Shown: positions 29,638 to 39,564, numbered from the stretch's first letter. The stretch: 64,000 nucleotides of DNA from Campylobacter sp. W0018 (GCA_020135845.1 JACHTQ010000005.1:30517-94516); one strand, 5' to 3'. Numbers and translations: made by a program. The notes: a model not told the origin generated them from the sequence alone.

Positions 29638-30618
29638 TTAATCTAAAAAATAAATAGCATCTTGATTAAACGCAAGAATAATTTCATCGTATAAATTTAA
29701 ACCGCTTTGGCTAAATTGATCTTGATTTAAGCCAAATTCTAAAATTTTATCTTGAGTTTTAATACGTATAAAAACAAAATCTTTTCTAGTTCTTAAAGCT
29801 ATAACTAAACATTTATCAATTATAAAATCAAAAGCATGATCTAAATTATCTTTTTCTTTTGCAAAAGAAATTTTATAAGGATTTATGGCTATTTTACTTG
29901 AATTTTTTTTCATATAAGAACTAAAATCCATAAAACGATCAAAATAAATTCCTTTATTTTCAAGATCGAAAACATTAGTATTTTCAAATTCCAAAATTTC
30001 ACCAGAATGCAAATAATACCTTTTTTGCGCTAAAGAATCTAAAAAAACTTTATCGTGACTTGCAATTAAAAAGCCACTATTGTAATTTTTTTGCATAAAT
30101 AAAATTGCTTTTTTAAGCAAAATGGCTGTTTTTTGATCTAAAAAAGCGCTAGGCTCATCCAATAAATAATACTTCGCGCGAACACTCAAAGCTAAAGCAA
30201 AGGCAAGTTTTTGACTTTGTCCCGAGGAAAGTTCATTGGGATGTTTTTTAAGTAAGCTTTTATCAATCTCGAGCAAATTAAAAGTTTCATCGATACGATT
30301 TTTTATTTCTTTTAAATCGATTTTATAAGTTTTTAAAAGAAATAAAAAATTTTTTTCAATACTGCGATTGAGAAATACAGGTTCTGGAAAAAGAAGATAA
30401 ATTTGACGCTTTTCATCTGAATTTAAATGCGTTTTTCCAAAATAAGAAATATTTTCAAAATCCCCTTCAAGAAATTTAAGTATTCTTAAAAGTGTGGATT
30501 TTCCACTCCCATTTAAACCCATTAAAATACTGATTTTGCTAGTATCTAAAACTAATTTTTTAATATTTAAAATATTTTTTTGATCATAGCTAAAGCTAAA
30601 ATTATTAAGCTCTATCAC
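29638..30618 (-). CDS. tupC: Tungstate ABC transporter ATP-binding protein TupC
   Basis: A 326-residue ABC ATPase. Walker A GLNGSGKST lies near residue 34, the signature LSSGQSQKLAFAL near residue 130 and Walker B YYLLDEPSA just after. About 100 extra C-terminal residues look like a regulatory domain. It powers uptake with TupB, whose stop abuts its start, so they are co-transcribed. In C. jejuni the Tup system takes up tungstate with very high affinity and supplies W to formate dehydrogenase. Confidence 0.88.
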   Translation of the reverse strand: MIELNNFSFSYDQKNILNIKKLVLDTSKISILMGLNGSGKSTLLRILKFLEGDFENISYFGKTHLNSDEKRQIYLLFPEPVFLNRSIEKNFLFLLKTYKIDLKEIKNRIDETFNLLEIDKSLLKKHPNELSSGQSQKLAFALALSVRAKYYLLDEPSAFLDQKTAILLKKAILFMQKNYNSGFLIASHDKVFLDSLAQKRYYLHSGEILEFENTNVFDLENKGIYFDRFMDFSSYMKKNSSKIAINPYKISFAKEKDNLDHAFDFIIDKCLVIALRTRKDFVFIRIKTQDKILEFGLNQDQFSQSGLNLYDEIILAFNQDAIYFLD

Positions 30619-31344
30619 TCAACGCCTTTTTAATTTATAAATGATGCAATTTAAAACAAAAGCAATTGAGATTAAAACCAAAGCAAGAGCAATGCCACTG
30701 GCAAATTCGCCTTTATTGGTTTCTAAAGAAATTGCCGTTGTAATCGTTCTTGTATCGTATTTAATATTCCCACCCACTATCATGGCTACACCCACTTCAG
30801 CCACAATACGCCCATAAACTAAAGCTATTACACTGATAAGAGAAAATCTTAATTCATGAATGATAATCATAATAAGCTTGATAGAATTTAAATGGAACGA
30901 TTTAATAAGCATTAATTGCTTTTTACTGATATTTTCAACTAAATTCGCAAAAAGAGCTATTGCTATAGGCAAGGCGAGTATAAATTGACCCAAAATTAAA
31001 GCTTTTATAGTAAAAAGTAAGCCAAGTTCCCCTAAGGGCCCACGATTTGAAATCAAAGCGTATAAAATCAAACCCACCGCTACAGTTGGAAAAGAAAGGC
31101 TTGTATCGATCATAAGCCTTAAAAAACGTTTAAATTTAAAATTAAAAAATCCCAAAACAAAACCCAAAGGAAAGCCCACCAATAAAGCTAAAACTACAGA
31201 TATGCTAGAACTTAACATGGTTGTTTTTATAGCTGAAATCACACTATCATCAACATTAAATAACAATAATAAAGCTTGTTTAAAACCATCAAAAATATAT
31301 TCCAAATTCACAAGTCCAAAAAATAAATTAAGAAATTTTAGCAT
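30619..31344 (-). CDS. tupB: Tungstate ABC transporter permease TupB
   Basis: A 241-residue inner-membrane permease with about five hydrophobic segments. The cytoplasmic coupling region near residues 170-205 reads LVYGRIVAEVGVAMIVGGNI, a TupB/CysT-like EAA region. It is divergent from tupA across 55 bases and directly followed by tupC. The separation of the binding protein onto the opposite strand is unusual for an ABC importer but matches the C. jejuni arrangement I remember (Cj1538c-Cj1540). Confidence 0.88.
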   Translation of the reverse strand: MLKFLNLFFGLVNLEYIFDGFKQALLLLFNVDDSVISAIKTTMLSSSISVVLALLVGFPLGFVLGFFNFKFKRFLRLMIDTSLSFPTVAVGLILYALISNRGPLGELGLLFTIKALILGQFILALPIAIALFANLVENISKKQLMLIKSFHLNSIKLIMIIIHELRFSLISVIALVYGRIVAEVGVAMIVGGNIKYDTRTITTAISLETNKGEFASGIALALVLISIAFVLNCIIYKLKRR

Positions 31345-31399
31345 AATTTATGTTAAAATATTTCTACATTGATTTTTAAAAATTCTTAAAGGAAAAAAG

Positions 31400-32209
31400 A
31401 TGAAAAAAACGATATTTTTAGGATTGTTTTTAGCTTTAAACATTCAAGCAGCAGAATTAAGAATGGCAACCACAACAAGCACCGACAATACAGGCTTACT
31501 CGATGGCTTAAAACCTCTTTATGAACAAGAAACAGGCAATACTTTAAAATGGGTTGCTGTTGGTACAGGCGCGGCTTTGAAAATGGGTGAAGATTGCAAT
31601 GCAGATGTACTTTTTGTGCATTCTCCAAAGGCTGAAAAGGAATTTATCAAAAAAGGCTATGGAGTTGATAGAACCCCTGTAATGTATAATGATTTTGTCA
31701 TTATTGCGGATAAATCTTTAGCGCCAAAATTCAAGGGTAAAAATTTAGAAGAGAGTTTAAAACTTATAAGAGATGAAAAATTAACCTTTATTTCAAGAGG
31801 GGATAAATCAGGCACCGATAACAAAGAAAAAAGCTTGTGGAAAAGTATAGGCAAAGTTCCAGAAAAAGAAAGTTGGTATCAACAAAGCGGACAAGGAATG
31901 CTTGCAAGTATTAAAATCGCTGAAGAGAAAAAAGGAGTGATTTTAACCGATCGTGGCACTTATATCAAGTATGAATTTAATGAAAAAGGAAAACCAAATT
32001 TGATCATCGTTAATGAAGGTGATGATAGATTGAAAAATTTTTATTCTGTAATCGCAGTAAATCCAAAACATTGTAAAAATGTTAATTACACTGAAGCAAA
32101 AAAATTCATCAATTGGCTTACAAGTGACGATACTTTAAGTTTTATTGGTGGATTTAAACTGCTTTATAAACCTTTATTTAAAGTAGATGCTAAAACGAGA
32201 AAAGAGTAA
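31400..32209 (+). CDS. tupA: Tungstate-binding periplasmic protein TupA
   Basis: A 269-residue binding protein with a cleavable signal peptide (MKKTIFLGLFLALNIQAAE). The mature start RMATTTSTDNTGLLDGL is the TupA hallmark, and SRGDKSGTDNKEKSLW near residue 135 is a second anion-binding loop. It captures tungstate in the periplasm for TupBC. The stop codon lies inside a perfect bidirectional hairpin. The 55-base divergent interval must hold both promoters and probably the ModE target. Confidence 0.92.
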   Translation: MKKTIFLGLFLALNIQAAELRMATTTSTDNTGLLDGLKPLYEQETGNTLKWVAVGTGAALKMGEDCNADVLFVHSPKAEKEFIKKGYGVDRTPVMYNDFVIIADKSLAPKFKGKNLEESLKLIRDEKLTFISRGDKSGTDNKEKSLWKSIGKVPEKESWYQQSGQGMLASIKIAEEKKGVILTDRGTYIKYEFNEKGKPNLIIVNEGDDRLKNFYSVIAVNPKHCKNVNYTEAKKFINWLTSDDTLSFIGGFKLLYKPLFKVDAKTRKE

Positions 32210-32230
32210 AGCAGGAAATTTCCTGCTTTA
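32207..32230. terminator. Bidirectional terminator sharing the stop codons of tupA and mdaB
   Basis: A perfect 24-base palindrome spans exactly from the tupA TAA (32207-32209) to the mdaB TAA (32228-32230, minus strand). The two convergent genes thus end in one symmetric hairpin. Confidence 0.75.
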
Positions 32231-32809
32231 TCTAAAAACCTTTTTCAAATGTACTTCATAATTGCTTAGGTATTTTTCAACTTGTGGATTTTTTATGACA
32301 TCATTACATATAAAAGTTTCTAAGGCTTTCATACCTAAAAATTCATGAGCTTTATGCAAGTGCCAATACACCATATCTACGCCCTTACCCTCAAAAAATT
32401 CATTTTGATCATCAAAAGCTTCAATAGGCGCATTCCAAGTTAAACTAAACATATATTTTTTATCTTTAACCAAACCACCTTTTCCATAATTTTTTGTAGG
32501 ATTTTCATGACTTCTTCCATCGTTAGCATAAAGTTTGCCATGTCCTGCGGTAAAAACTTCATCGATGTATTTTTTAACAATCCAAGGCTCACCCATCCAC
32601 CAAGCTGGCATTTGATAAACAATAACATCAGATTTTAAAAATTTTTCCAATTCTTCTTGTATATTATAACCTTTATCAATGTGTGTTTGTAAAATTTCAA
32701 ATCCCAAATCACTTAAAATTTTAGCAGCATGATTGTGCAAAGTAAAATTAAGTTTGCCATTGGAATGTCCAAACTCCTTTGCTCCATTGAGCAATAATAT
32801 CGTCTTCAT
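32228..32809 (-). CDS. mdaB: MdaB-type NADPH quinone reductase
   Basis: A 193-residue flavodoxin-fold oxidoreductase. The start at 32809 follows AAAGGGG, while an upstream start would add six residues. KTILLLNGAKEFGHSNGKLN at the N-terminus is the flavin phosphate loop, YQMPAWWMGEPWIVKKYIDE near residue 80 and YMFSLTWNAP near residue 125 are family landmarks. It reduces quinones by two electrons and so limits oxidative stress. A single gene converging on tupA. Confidence 0.88.
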   Translation of the reverse strand: MKTILLLNGAKEFGHSNGKLNFTLHNHAAKILSDLGFEILQTHIDKGYNIQEELEKFLKSDVIVYQMPAWWMGEPWIVKKYIDEVFTAGHGKLYANDGRSHENPTKNYGKGGLVKDKKYMFSLTWNAPIEAFDDQNEFFEGKGVDMVYWHLHKAHEFLGMKALETFICNDVIKNPQVEKYLSNYEVHLKKVFR

Positions 32810-32942
32810 CTTTACCCCTTTAATCAATTTTTGTGCTAAAATTATATCTTAACTATAAACAATAATCAATACAAAAAAAATAAAGTCTTATCCTAGAAAC
32901 CATGTATAAATAAGATGAAAATCACAAAAAAAAGGATAAATT

Positions 32943-33389
32943 ATGATAGAACTTATCGGCGATATTAATTTACAAAATTACATGGGCGAATGGCTTGAAA
33001 TCGCTAGAAAGCCTAATTTTTTTCAAAAAGCTTGTCAAAGCTCAAAAGCCAAATACACATTAAAATATAAAGGCGAAACTCCTTATATAGAAATAGAAAA
33101 TTTTTGCCAAAAAGAAAATGAGATTTCAAGCATCAAAGGTAAAGCAAAGCTAAATGCTAATCGAAAATTAGCTGTAAGCTTTAATTTTTTTATGAATCTT
33201 TTCAACAAAACCAATTATGAAATTATTTTCATCGATACAGAATATCAAGTGGCTATTGTCGGAAGTCCTGATAAAAAATATCTATGGATTTTAGCAAGAA
33301 AAAAATTAGATGAAGCAACCTTGCAAGAACTTTTAAAAATAGCCAAAGAAAGAAATTTTGATATCAGCGATCTGATTTTTGATCGCTAA
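32943..33389 (+). CDS. blc: Lipocalin-like protein (Blc family), no signal peptide
   Basis: A 148-residue lipocalin-fold protein. The motif GEWLEIARKPNFFQK near residue 15 is the lipocalin GxW start; the YEIIFIDTEYQVAIVGSPDKKYLWILARK stretch (in two parts around residues 100-122) contains the conserved strands and Arg. Unlike E. coli Blc it has no lipobox or signal peptide, so it is probably cytoplasmic. It ends one base before the alcohol dehydrogenase stop, converging with it. In NCTC 11168 I recall an HxlR-type regulator gene just before it; that gene is not seen here. Confidence 0.8.
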   Translation: MIELIGDINLQNYMGEWLEIARKPNFFQKACQSSKAKYTLKYKGETPYIEIENFCQKENEISSIKGKAKLNANRKLAVSFNFFMNLFNKTNYEIIFIDTEYQVAIVGSPDKKYLWILARKKLDEATLQELLKIAKERNFDISDLIFDR

Positions 33390-34469
33390 TTATTCTTTTG
33401 TCATATCGATTACGTAACGGAATTTTGCTTTTCCAGAAGTTAAATTTTCATAAGCTTTATCGATTTCTTGTGGAGTGATTAGCTCGGTTTCTGGATAAAT
33501 TTTATTTTTAAGTGAAAAATCAAGCATTTCTTGAGTTTCAGCTATTCCGCCTATTAAAGATCCATAAACCCTTTTGCCTGCTTTATGGATTAAAGCATTA
33601 ATTTGAATTCCTATTTTATACTCAACCGGTGGAAGACCCACTATAGCCATTTCTCCTCCAAATTTAAGCAAATCTAGATAAACAGAAGGATTATAAGGTG
33701 TTGGAATGGTTGAAATGATCAAATCAAAACGCTCTTTAACCGCATCTTTATCCGTGCTTGTATAAAAAGAACTCACACCCATTGCCAAAGCGTCAATTTT
33801 TTTATTTTCATTTCTCGCAAAAACGCTCACTTTTGCACCCATTTTAATCGCATATTTTACCGCCATCATTCCAAGTCCGCCAAAACCTGCTATAGCTACT
33901 AAAGATCCTTCTTTGATTTTTGAAAATTTCAAAGGAGAATAAGTTGTAATACCCGCACAAAGTAAAGGTGCAACTTTTTCAAGAGGTGCATCCTTAGGAA
34001 CACAAAGTGCAAATTTTTCACTTACGACTATATTGTTAGAATATCCGCCGTAAGTGATTTCATTATTATGAAAAATATCTTTGCTGTTATAGGTGTAAAT
34101 TGTTTTTCCATTTTCGCAAAATTGCTCTTGAGAGCGTTTGCAAGCTTCACACTCCCCACAAGAATTAACCATACAACCTACACCCGCATAATCACCTACT
34201 TTAAATTTAGTCACATTTTTACCTACAGCGATAACCTCTCCAGCAATCTCATGACCAGGAACACAAGGATAAATAGTCGCTCCCCACTCACTTTTTGCAG
34301 TATGCACATCACTATGACAAATTCCTGCGTATAAAATTTTTATCAAAATATCATTATCGCTTATAGCGTGACGAGAAAATTCAAAAGGGGTAAATTTCGC
34401 ATCTTTACTAAGCATGGCATAGCCCTTGCTATGAATTCTTCCATTGTCTAAAATTTTATAGTCAATCAT
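33390..34469 (-). CDS. Zinc-dependent alcohol dehydrogenase (cinnamyl-type)
   Basis: A 359-residue medium-chain dehydrogenase. Catalytic zinc ligands are in GICHSDVHTAKSEWG near residue 50 and PGHEIAGEV near residue 72. The structural zinc is held by CGECEACKRSQEQFC near residue 105. The NADP(H)-binding turn is IAGFGGLGMMAVKYA near residue 190. The closest general group is YahK/cinnamyl alcohol dehydrogenase, which reduces a broad set of aldehydes. The natural substrate is not evident. In NCTC 11168 this gene is followed by a long accessory segment; here infA follows after 144 bases. Confidence 0.88.
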   Translation of the reverse strand: MIDYKILDNGRIHSKGYAMLSKDAKFTPFEFSRHAISDNDILIKILYAGICHSDVHTAKSEWGATIYPCVPGHEIAGEVIAVGKNVTKFKVGDYAGVGCMVNSCGECEACKRSQEQFCENGKTIYTYNSKDIFHNNEITYGGYSNNIVVSEKFALCVPKDAPLEKVAPLLCAGITTYSPLKFSKIKEGSLVAIAGFGGLGMMAVKYAIKMGAKVSVFARNENKKIDALAMGVSSFYTSTDKDAVKERFDLIISTIPTPYNPSVYLDLLKFGGEMAIVGLPPVEYKIGIQINALIHKAGKRVYGSLIGGIAETQEMLDFSLKNKIYPETELITPQEIDKAYENLTSGKAKFRYVIDMTKE

Positions 34470-34613
34470 TATTTTATCTCCTTTTTATAAAGATTAGTTG
34501 TTTTTATTTTATCAAAAAAATATCAAACGATAAATAACAAAAAAATAAGTAAATTTTTTAATAATTTTTGATAGAATAATTTTTACATTTTAAAAATTAA
34601 AAGGAGGAAACTT

Positions 34614-34832
34614 TTGGCAAAAGATGATGTAATAGAAATCGACGGAACAGTACTTGAAGCGTTACCTAATGCAAATTTTAAAGTAGAATTAGACAATAAA
34701 CATGTCATTCTTTGTCACATTGCAGGAAAAATGCGTATGCATTATATAAGAATTATGCCTGGTGATAAAGTTAAAGTAGAACTCACACCTTATAGTCTTG
34801 ATAAAGGACGCATTACTTTTAGATATAAATAA
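34614..34832 (+). CDS. infA: Translation initiation factor IF-1
   Basis: A 72-residue OB-fold factor that sits in the ribosomal A site during initiation. It uses a TTG start, preceded by AGGAGG six bases upstream. The segments [16 protein letters not shown] and [10 protein letters not shown] are standard. It leads the ribosomal cluster, separated from rpmJ by 167 bases that hold no gene I can see. Confidence 0.97.
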
Positions 34833-34999
34833 GCTAATTAAAAGTTTTTTTTCGATAAAATTAACGTTTTTGCGACATTTTGTATCGAACTATGAAAGAA
34901 GTATTTTTAAAATTCACCACTTATTTTAAAAATAGTTGGTTATTCATAAAACCTGATGCAGTCGCAAATCAAGTGGAATTTACTTAAAAGGAGACGCTC

Positions 35000-35113
35000 A
35001 TGAAAGTGAGACCATCTGTTAAAAAGATGTGCGACAAGTGCAAAGTAGTTCGCCGTAAAGGCGTAGTTCGCATTATTTGCGAAAATCCAAAACATAAACA
35101 AAGACAAGGATAA
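35000..35113 (+). CDS. rpmJ: 50S ribosomal protein L36
   Basis: A 37-residue protein starting [15 protein letters not shown] after an AAAGGAG site. The zinc-type Cys residues (CDKC and the later [10 protein letters not shown]) match L36. It is followed two bases later by rpsM. Confidence 0.96.
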
Positions 35114-35115
35114 AC

Positions 35116-35481
35116 ATGGCTCGTATTGCAGGTGTTGATTTACCAAAGAAAAAAAGAATTGAGTATGGACTAACTTACATTTATGGTATAGGGCTTTTTA
35201 CATCAAGAAAAATTCTTGATAAAACAGGAATTTCTTACGATAAAAGAGTTCATGAACTTAGCGAAGATGAAGCAGCAGCAATCAGAAAAGAAATCCAAGA
35301 AAACTATATGGTTGAAGGGGATCTTAGAAAACAAGTTGCTATGGATATCAAAGCTCTTATGGATTTGGGAAGTTTTAGAGGTTTAAGACATAGAAAAGGC
35401 TTGCCTGTTCGTGGTCAAAAAACAAAAACAAATGCTAGAACTCGCAAGGGTAAAAGAAAAACCGTTGGTGCAAAATCATAA
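35116..35481 (+). CDS. rpsM: 30S ribosomal protein S13
   Basis: A 121-residue S13 with the [19 protein letters not shown] start and the basic C-terminus [15 protein letters not shown] that contacts tRNA and the ribosomal head. Tight spacing with rpmJ and rpsK (two and nine bases) shows one operon. Confidence 0.98.
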   Translation: MARIAGVDLPKKKRIEYGLTYIYGIGLFTSRKILDKTGISYDKRVHELSEDEAAAIRKEIQENYMVEGDLRKQVAMDIKALMDLGSFRGLRHRKGLPVRGQKTKTNARTRKGKRKTVGAKS

Positions 35482-35490
35482 GGATAAAAA

Positions 35491-35883
35491 ATGGCTAAAA
35501 GAAAAATTGTAAAGAAAAAAGTAGTTAAAAAAAATATAGCAAAAGGTATTGTATATATCAGTGCAACTTTTAACAATACTATGGTAACAGTAACTGATGA
35601 AATGGGAAATGCGATTGCTTGGAGCAGCGCGGGTGGTTTAGGATTTAAAGGTTCTAAAAAATCAACCCCTTATGCAGCACAACAAGCAGTAGAAGACGCT
35701 TTAAATAAAGCAAAAGAACACGGAATTAAAGAAGTAGGTATAAAAGTTCAAGGACCTGGAAGCGGTAGAGAAACTGCTGTAAAAAGTGTAGGCGCTATGG
35801 AAGGAATCAAAGTTACTTTCTTAAAAGATATTACTCCATTAGCTCACAATGGTTGTAGACCACCTAAGCGTCGTCGCGTCTAA
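35491..35883 (+). CDS. rpsK: 30S ribosomal protein S11
   Basis: A 130-residue S11, part of the platform of the small subunit. The segments [20 protein letters not shown] and [15 protein letters not shown] are diagnostic. The frame is intact and the length normal. Confidence 0.98.
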   Translation: MAKRKIVKKKVVKKNIAKGIVYISATFNNTMVTVTDEMGNAIAWSSAGGLGFKGSKKSTPYAAQQAVEDALNKAKEHGIKEVGIKVQGPGSGRETAVKSVGAMEGIKVTFLKDITPLAHNGCRPPKRRRV

Positions 35884-35910
35884 AATATAAGAAAAATTTA
35901 GGAGATTATT

Positions 35911-36537
35911 ATGGCAAGATATAGAGGACCAGTAGAAAAATTAGAAAGACGCTTTGGTGTTAGCTTGGCATTAAAAGGAGAAAGAAGATTAGCTGGAAAA
36001 AGTGCATTAGATAAACGCCCTTATGCACCAGGACAACACGGAGCAAGAAAAGGTAAAATTAGCGAATATGGACTTCAATTAAGAGAAAAACAAAAAGCTA
36101 AATTTATGTACGGAGTTAGCGAAAAGCAATTTAGAAGACTTTTTGCAGAGGCAGCTAGAAAAGATGGAAATACAGGGGTTTTGCTCATCCAGCTTTTAGA
36201 GCAAAGATTAGACAATGTAGTTTATAGAATGGGGTTTGCAACAACTCGTCGTTTTGCAAGACAACTTGTAACTCATGGACACATTTTAGTTAATGGTAAA
36301 AGAGTGGATATCCCTAGCTTTAGAGTAGAAGCAGGTGCTAAAATCGAAATCATCGAAAAAAGCAAAAATAATCCTCAAATTACAAGAGCAATAGAGCTTA
36401 CAGCGCAAACCGGTATAGTAGCTTGGGTTGATGTAGAAAAAGACAAGAGATTTGGAATTTTCACGAGAAAACCTGAAAGAGAAGAAGTTGTCATTCCGGT
36501 AGAGGAAAGATTTATCGTTGAGCTTTACTCTAAATAA
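35911..36537 (+). CDS. rpsD: 30S ribosomal protein S4
   Basis: A 208-residue S4, a primary 16S rRNA-binding protein. The [15 protein letters not shown] start, the S4 RNA-binding domain with [20 protein letters not shown] and the [13 protein letters not shown] segment are all present. It follows rpsK by 27 bases. Confidence 0.98.
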   Translation: MARYRGPVEKLERRFGVSLALKGERRLAGKSALDKRPYAPGQHGARKGKISEYGLQLREKQKAKFMYGVSEKQFRRLFAEAARKDGNTGVLLIQLLEQRLDNVVYRMGFATTRRFARQLVTHGHILVNGKRVDIPSFRVEAGAKIEIIEKSKNNPQITRAIELTAQTGIVAWVDVEKDKRFGIFTRKPEREEVVIPVEERFIVELYSK

Positions 36538-36549
36538 TAGGGGCTAAAT

Positions 36550-37563
36550 ATGAGAAAAATTACAACATCCGCTTATACGCCAACAGAATTTACGATAGAA
36601 AATATTAGCGATACTGTGGCTAAAATCAGCGCTTGGCCTTTTGAAATCGGCTATGGGATCACCCTAGCCCATCCTTTACGTCGCTTGCTTTATACAAGCA
36701 CTGTAGGCTACGCTCCAACTGCAATTCATATTGATGGAATATCTCATGAATTTGACAGTATGCGTGGTATGTTTGAAGATATCGCGCTTTTTATTCTTAA
36801 TTTGAAAAAATTACGTTTTAAGATTAAAAATGATTCTGATAAAGAAATTGTAGAATTTAACTTCAAAGGTCCTAAAGAAATTTATGGCAAAGATTTGAAC
36901 AATGATCAAGTTGAAGTGGTAAATACTGATGCATATTTAGCGACTATTAATGAAGATGCAGATCTTAAATTTACTTTGATTATAGAAAAAGGAATTGGTT
37001 ACGTTCCAAGTGAAGAAATCAAAGAATTTTTAGATGATCCTAAATTTATAGCATTGGATGCTTTCTTTACACCTGTAAGAGAGGCAACTTATGATATCGA
37101 AAAAGTTTTATTTGAAGACAATCCTGATTATGAAAAAGTGGTTTTAACTATCACTACAGATGGACAAATCACTCCAAATGAAGCTTTTCAAAATGCTTTA
37201 GAAGCTATGTATAAACAATTATCGGTGTTTGATAAAATCACTAATGTTAGAAGTATCATTAAAAATCAAGCCACCAGCAATGAATTAGAAAATACTAAAT
37301 TATTGCAAAATATCACTGACTTAAATTTAAGTGCAAGAAGTTATAATTGCCTTGAAAAAGCAGGAGTTGTTTATATAGGCGAACTTGCTTTAATGAGTGT
37401 GAATGAACTTGCAGGACTTAAAAATTTAGGTAAAAAATCACTTGATGAAATCAAAAGCATCATGGAAAGCATAGGTTTCCCTGTAGGAACTTCTAAATTA
37501 AGTGATAATAGAGATATATTAAGCAAAAAAATCACTGAATTAAAAGCACAAAATGAAGGATAA
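36550..37563 (+). CDS. rpoA: RNA polymerase alpha subunit
   Basis: A 337-residue alpha subunit. The N-terminal dimer domain has [20 protein letters not shown] near residue 32. The C-terminal domain that touches promoters and regulators has [16 protein letters not shown] and [16 protein letters not shown] near residues 260-300. Placement between rpsD and rplQ is the universal arrangement. An intact frame here argues that the sequence quality is good. Confidence 0.98.
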   Translation: MRKITTSAYTPTEFTIENISDTVAKISAWPFEIGYGITLAHPLRRLLYTSTVGYAPTAIHIDGISHEFDSMRGMFEDIALFILNLKKLRFKIKNDSDKEIVEFNFKGPKEIYGKDLNNDQVEVVNTDAYLATINEDADLKFTLIIEKGIGYVPSEEIKEFLDDPKFIALDAFFTPVREATYDIEKVLFEDNPDYEKVVLTITTDGQITPNEAFQNALEAMYKQLSVFDKITNVRSIIKNQATSNELENTKLLQNITDLNLSARSYNCLEKAGVVYIGELALMSVNELAGLKNLGKKSLDEIKSIMESIGFPVGTSKLSDNRDILSKKITELKAQNEG

Positions 37564-37566
37564 AAA

Positions 37567-37920
37567 ATGAGACATAAACACGGATATAGAAAACTTGGCA
37601 GAACTTCATCTCATCGTGCTGCTTTGTTAAAAAATTTAACGATAGCTTTAGTTAATAGCGGTAAAATAGAAACAACTTTACCAAAAGCTAAAGAATTAAG
37701 AGGATATGTAGAAAGACTTATCACAAGAGCAAGATTAGGCGATTTTAATGCACATAGAGCTGTTTTTGCTTCATTGCAAGATAAAAACGCTACTAACAAA
37801 TTAGTCACAGAAATCGCTCCAAAATTTAAAGAAAGAAACGGTGGCTACACTAGAATCATTAAAACTAGAATTCGTCGTGGTGACGCTGCTGAAATGGCTT
37901 TTATTGAATTTGTAGCTTAA
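37567..37920 (+). CDS. rplQ: 50S ribosomal protein L17
   Basis: A 117-residue L17 beginning [17 protein letters not shown], the family signature. Last gene of the operon, followed by a hairpin terminator. In NCTC 11168 histidine biosynthesis genes come next; here dapD follows, on the other strand. Confidence 0.98.
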   Translation: MRHKHGYRKLGRTSSHRAALLKNLTIALVNSGKIETTLPKAKELRGYVERLITRARLGDFNAHRAVFASLQDKNATNKLVTEIAPKFKERNGGYTRIIKTRIRRGDAAEMAFIEFVA

Positions 37921-37922
37921 TA

Positions 37923-37946
37923 AAATCCTAGCTTATGCTAGGATTT
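37923..37946. terminator. Terminator of the ribosomal/rpoA operon
   Basis: A perfect 10-bp stem (37923-37932 with 37937-37946) and TTAT loop lie directly after the rplQ stop. It also faces the end of dapD. Confidence 0.8.
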
Positions 37947-38026
37947 ACTTCCTATCTAAAAAAATAATCCAAAATATTTTTTATTGTTAAAAAATAAATC
38001 CCAAACTAAGCTTGAGAATTTTTATC

Positions 38027-39190
38027 TTAATGTAAAGCTTCGTTGAGCTTGACTGCTTTTTTATTTAAAGCAACGATCATCACTCCCGTTGTAGAGTCTT
38101 GACGGAAATGAAGTCCGTTTAAGCCTTGAAGTTCTAAACCTTTGTATATTTCTTTATCAAAAGTGAAATTTGGATTAAGCTTTGCGAGCTCTTGTGCATC
38201 TTTTAATAAAAATTTAGTTCCCTCTAGCACTGCAATTCCTGCATCAACGATACAATTATCGCCCAAAGGAACGCCGGTAACAGAATTAGCGCCTAAAAGA
38301 CAAGCTTTACCTATGCTGATCGCATTTCCACTTGTGCCGCTTAAAACTCCTAATATAGAAGCTCCTCCGCCTATATCCGATCCTTCTCCTACGACTACAC
38401 TTGAGCTTATGCGACCCTCTACCATACAGGCTCCCGTTGTTCCTGCATTGAAATTCACATAAGAAGCACCTGGCATAATCGTTGTTCCCGCTGCCAAAGA
38501 AGCACCCATTCTTACCTTTGAACTTTCTAAAATTCTTGTATTATCTTCAGGTATGATATGCGCTAAAAATCTTGGGAATTTATCAACAAAATCAATTTTT
38601 GGATATTGATTAGCCATCTTTAAACGCATTTCATTTTCTCTTAAATAATCAAGCTCTATAGGTCTATCATCACTCCAAGCAACATTGCTTAAAAGCCCAA
38701 AGGCACCATTTAGATTGATACTTCTTAAAGGCACTTTTTTTGTAGAAAGCAAATAAAGTTTAAGATAAACGCTTTCGACACTCAAAGGCTCTTTATCTTC
38801 AAAAAGACATACAAAAGCAAATTCATCGTCTTTAAATTTCTCTTTAATCAATTTTAATAAGTCGATATTTTTATGCCCCTCTTCTTCTAAAAAAGGTTTG
38901 AAGCAAGATAAAGCAAATTCAATATCTTCCATTTTTAAAACTTGAGTGAATTCGCTCGCATTAAAATCGACCTCGATTCCCCTTTGCATAAAAGATTCAA
39001 GTATGATCGCAGCTGAACTAAAATTCTGCTCATAATTTACCAAAGCAAAACTCGCTTGTAAAATTTTATTTTTATTGATTTGTCCTCTATCAAGTCTTGC
39101 TATACCAAAAGCTTTAGGCTGTTTATAGCCACTTTTTTGTTCTATTTGTTTGATTAAAAGTAAAAAATCTTCTTTAGTATTCACCAACAT
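38027..39190 (-). CDS. dapD: Tetrahydrodipicolinate N-succinyltransferase DapD
   Basis: A 387-residue enzyme of the long DapD type found in campylobacters. The N-terminal half is family-specific; the C-terminal half is a left-handed beta-helix of hexapeptide repeats, including RMGASLAAGTTIMPGASYV, VEGRISSSVVVGEGSDIGGG and ISIGKACLLGANSVTG. It succinylates tetrahydrodipicolinate in the diaminopimelate/lysine route, the same pathway as dapF. Single gene, convergent with rplQ. Confidence 0.92.
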   Translation of the reverse strand: MLVNTKEDFLLLIKQIEQKSGYKQPKAFGIARLDRGQINKNKILQASFALVNYEQNFSSAAIILESFMQRGIEVDFNASEFTQVLKMEDIEFALSCFKPFLEEEGHKNIDLLKLIKEKFKDDEFAFVCLFEDKEPLSVESVYLKLYLLSTKKVPLRSINLNGAFGLLSNVAWSDDRPIELDYLRENEMRLKMANQYPKIDFVDKFPRFLAHIIPEDNTRILESSKVRMGASLAAGTTIMPGASYVNFNAGTTGACMVEGRISSSVVVGEGSDIGGGASILGVLSGTSGNAISIGKACLLGANSVTGVPLGDNCIVDAGIAVLEGTKFLLKDAQELAKLNPNFTFDKEIYKGLELQGLNGLHFRQDSTTGVMIVALNKKAVKLNEALH

Positions 39191-39419
39191 TTTTTTCCTT
39201 TGTTGTTTTGTTATTTGAATAAATGATTATATCAAATAAAACTTGAAATCTTATTTTAAATTTAAAACTAAAAAATTTATAAACAATAATTAAATAATAA
39301 ATATTTTTAAACTTAAACTAAATTGCCATAAATAACAATGTTAAAATTTTTCTCATTATTTTTTCCTTGATAAAAAATATTGATTTGCAAATCTTTCAAA
39401 ATCATAACATAAAGTATTA

Positions 39420-39428
39420 CCCCCCCCC
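39420..39428 (+). repeat. Poly-C tract (C9) in a non-coding interval
   Basis: Nine consecutive C residues, followed by GT and a T run, in otherwise AT-rich sequence. Long C/G runs are the usual phase-variable repeats of C. jejuni. Here it is 230 bases before dapD and 260 before the relaxase gene, outside any reading frame. Confidence 0.8.
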
Positions 39429-39564
39429 GTTTTTTTGCGACTTAATTTAATCTTAAAGTAATTATTTTATAGGAATTTAAATGCAATTTTTATTTTTAAA
39501 AAAAACTTAATTAAGTTTTATTTAAGTAGATTTTTTGCAAAAAAATCTTTTTTAACGTTTAAAG

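Noticed and set aside
39189-39560. A small gene in the interval before the relaxase
   Set aside because: All frames are short, AT-rich and without a ribosome site.
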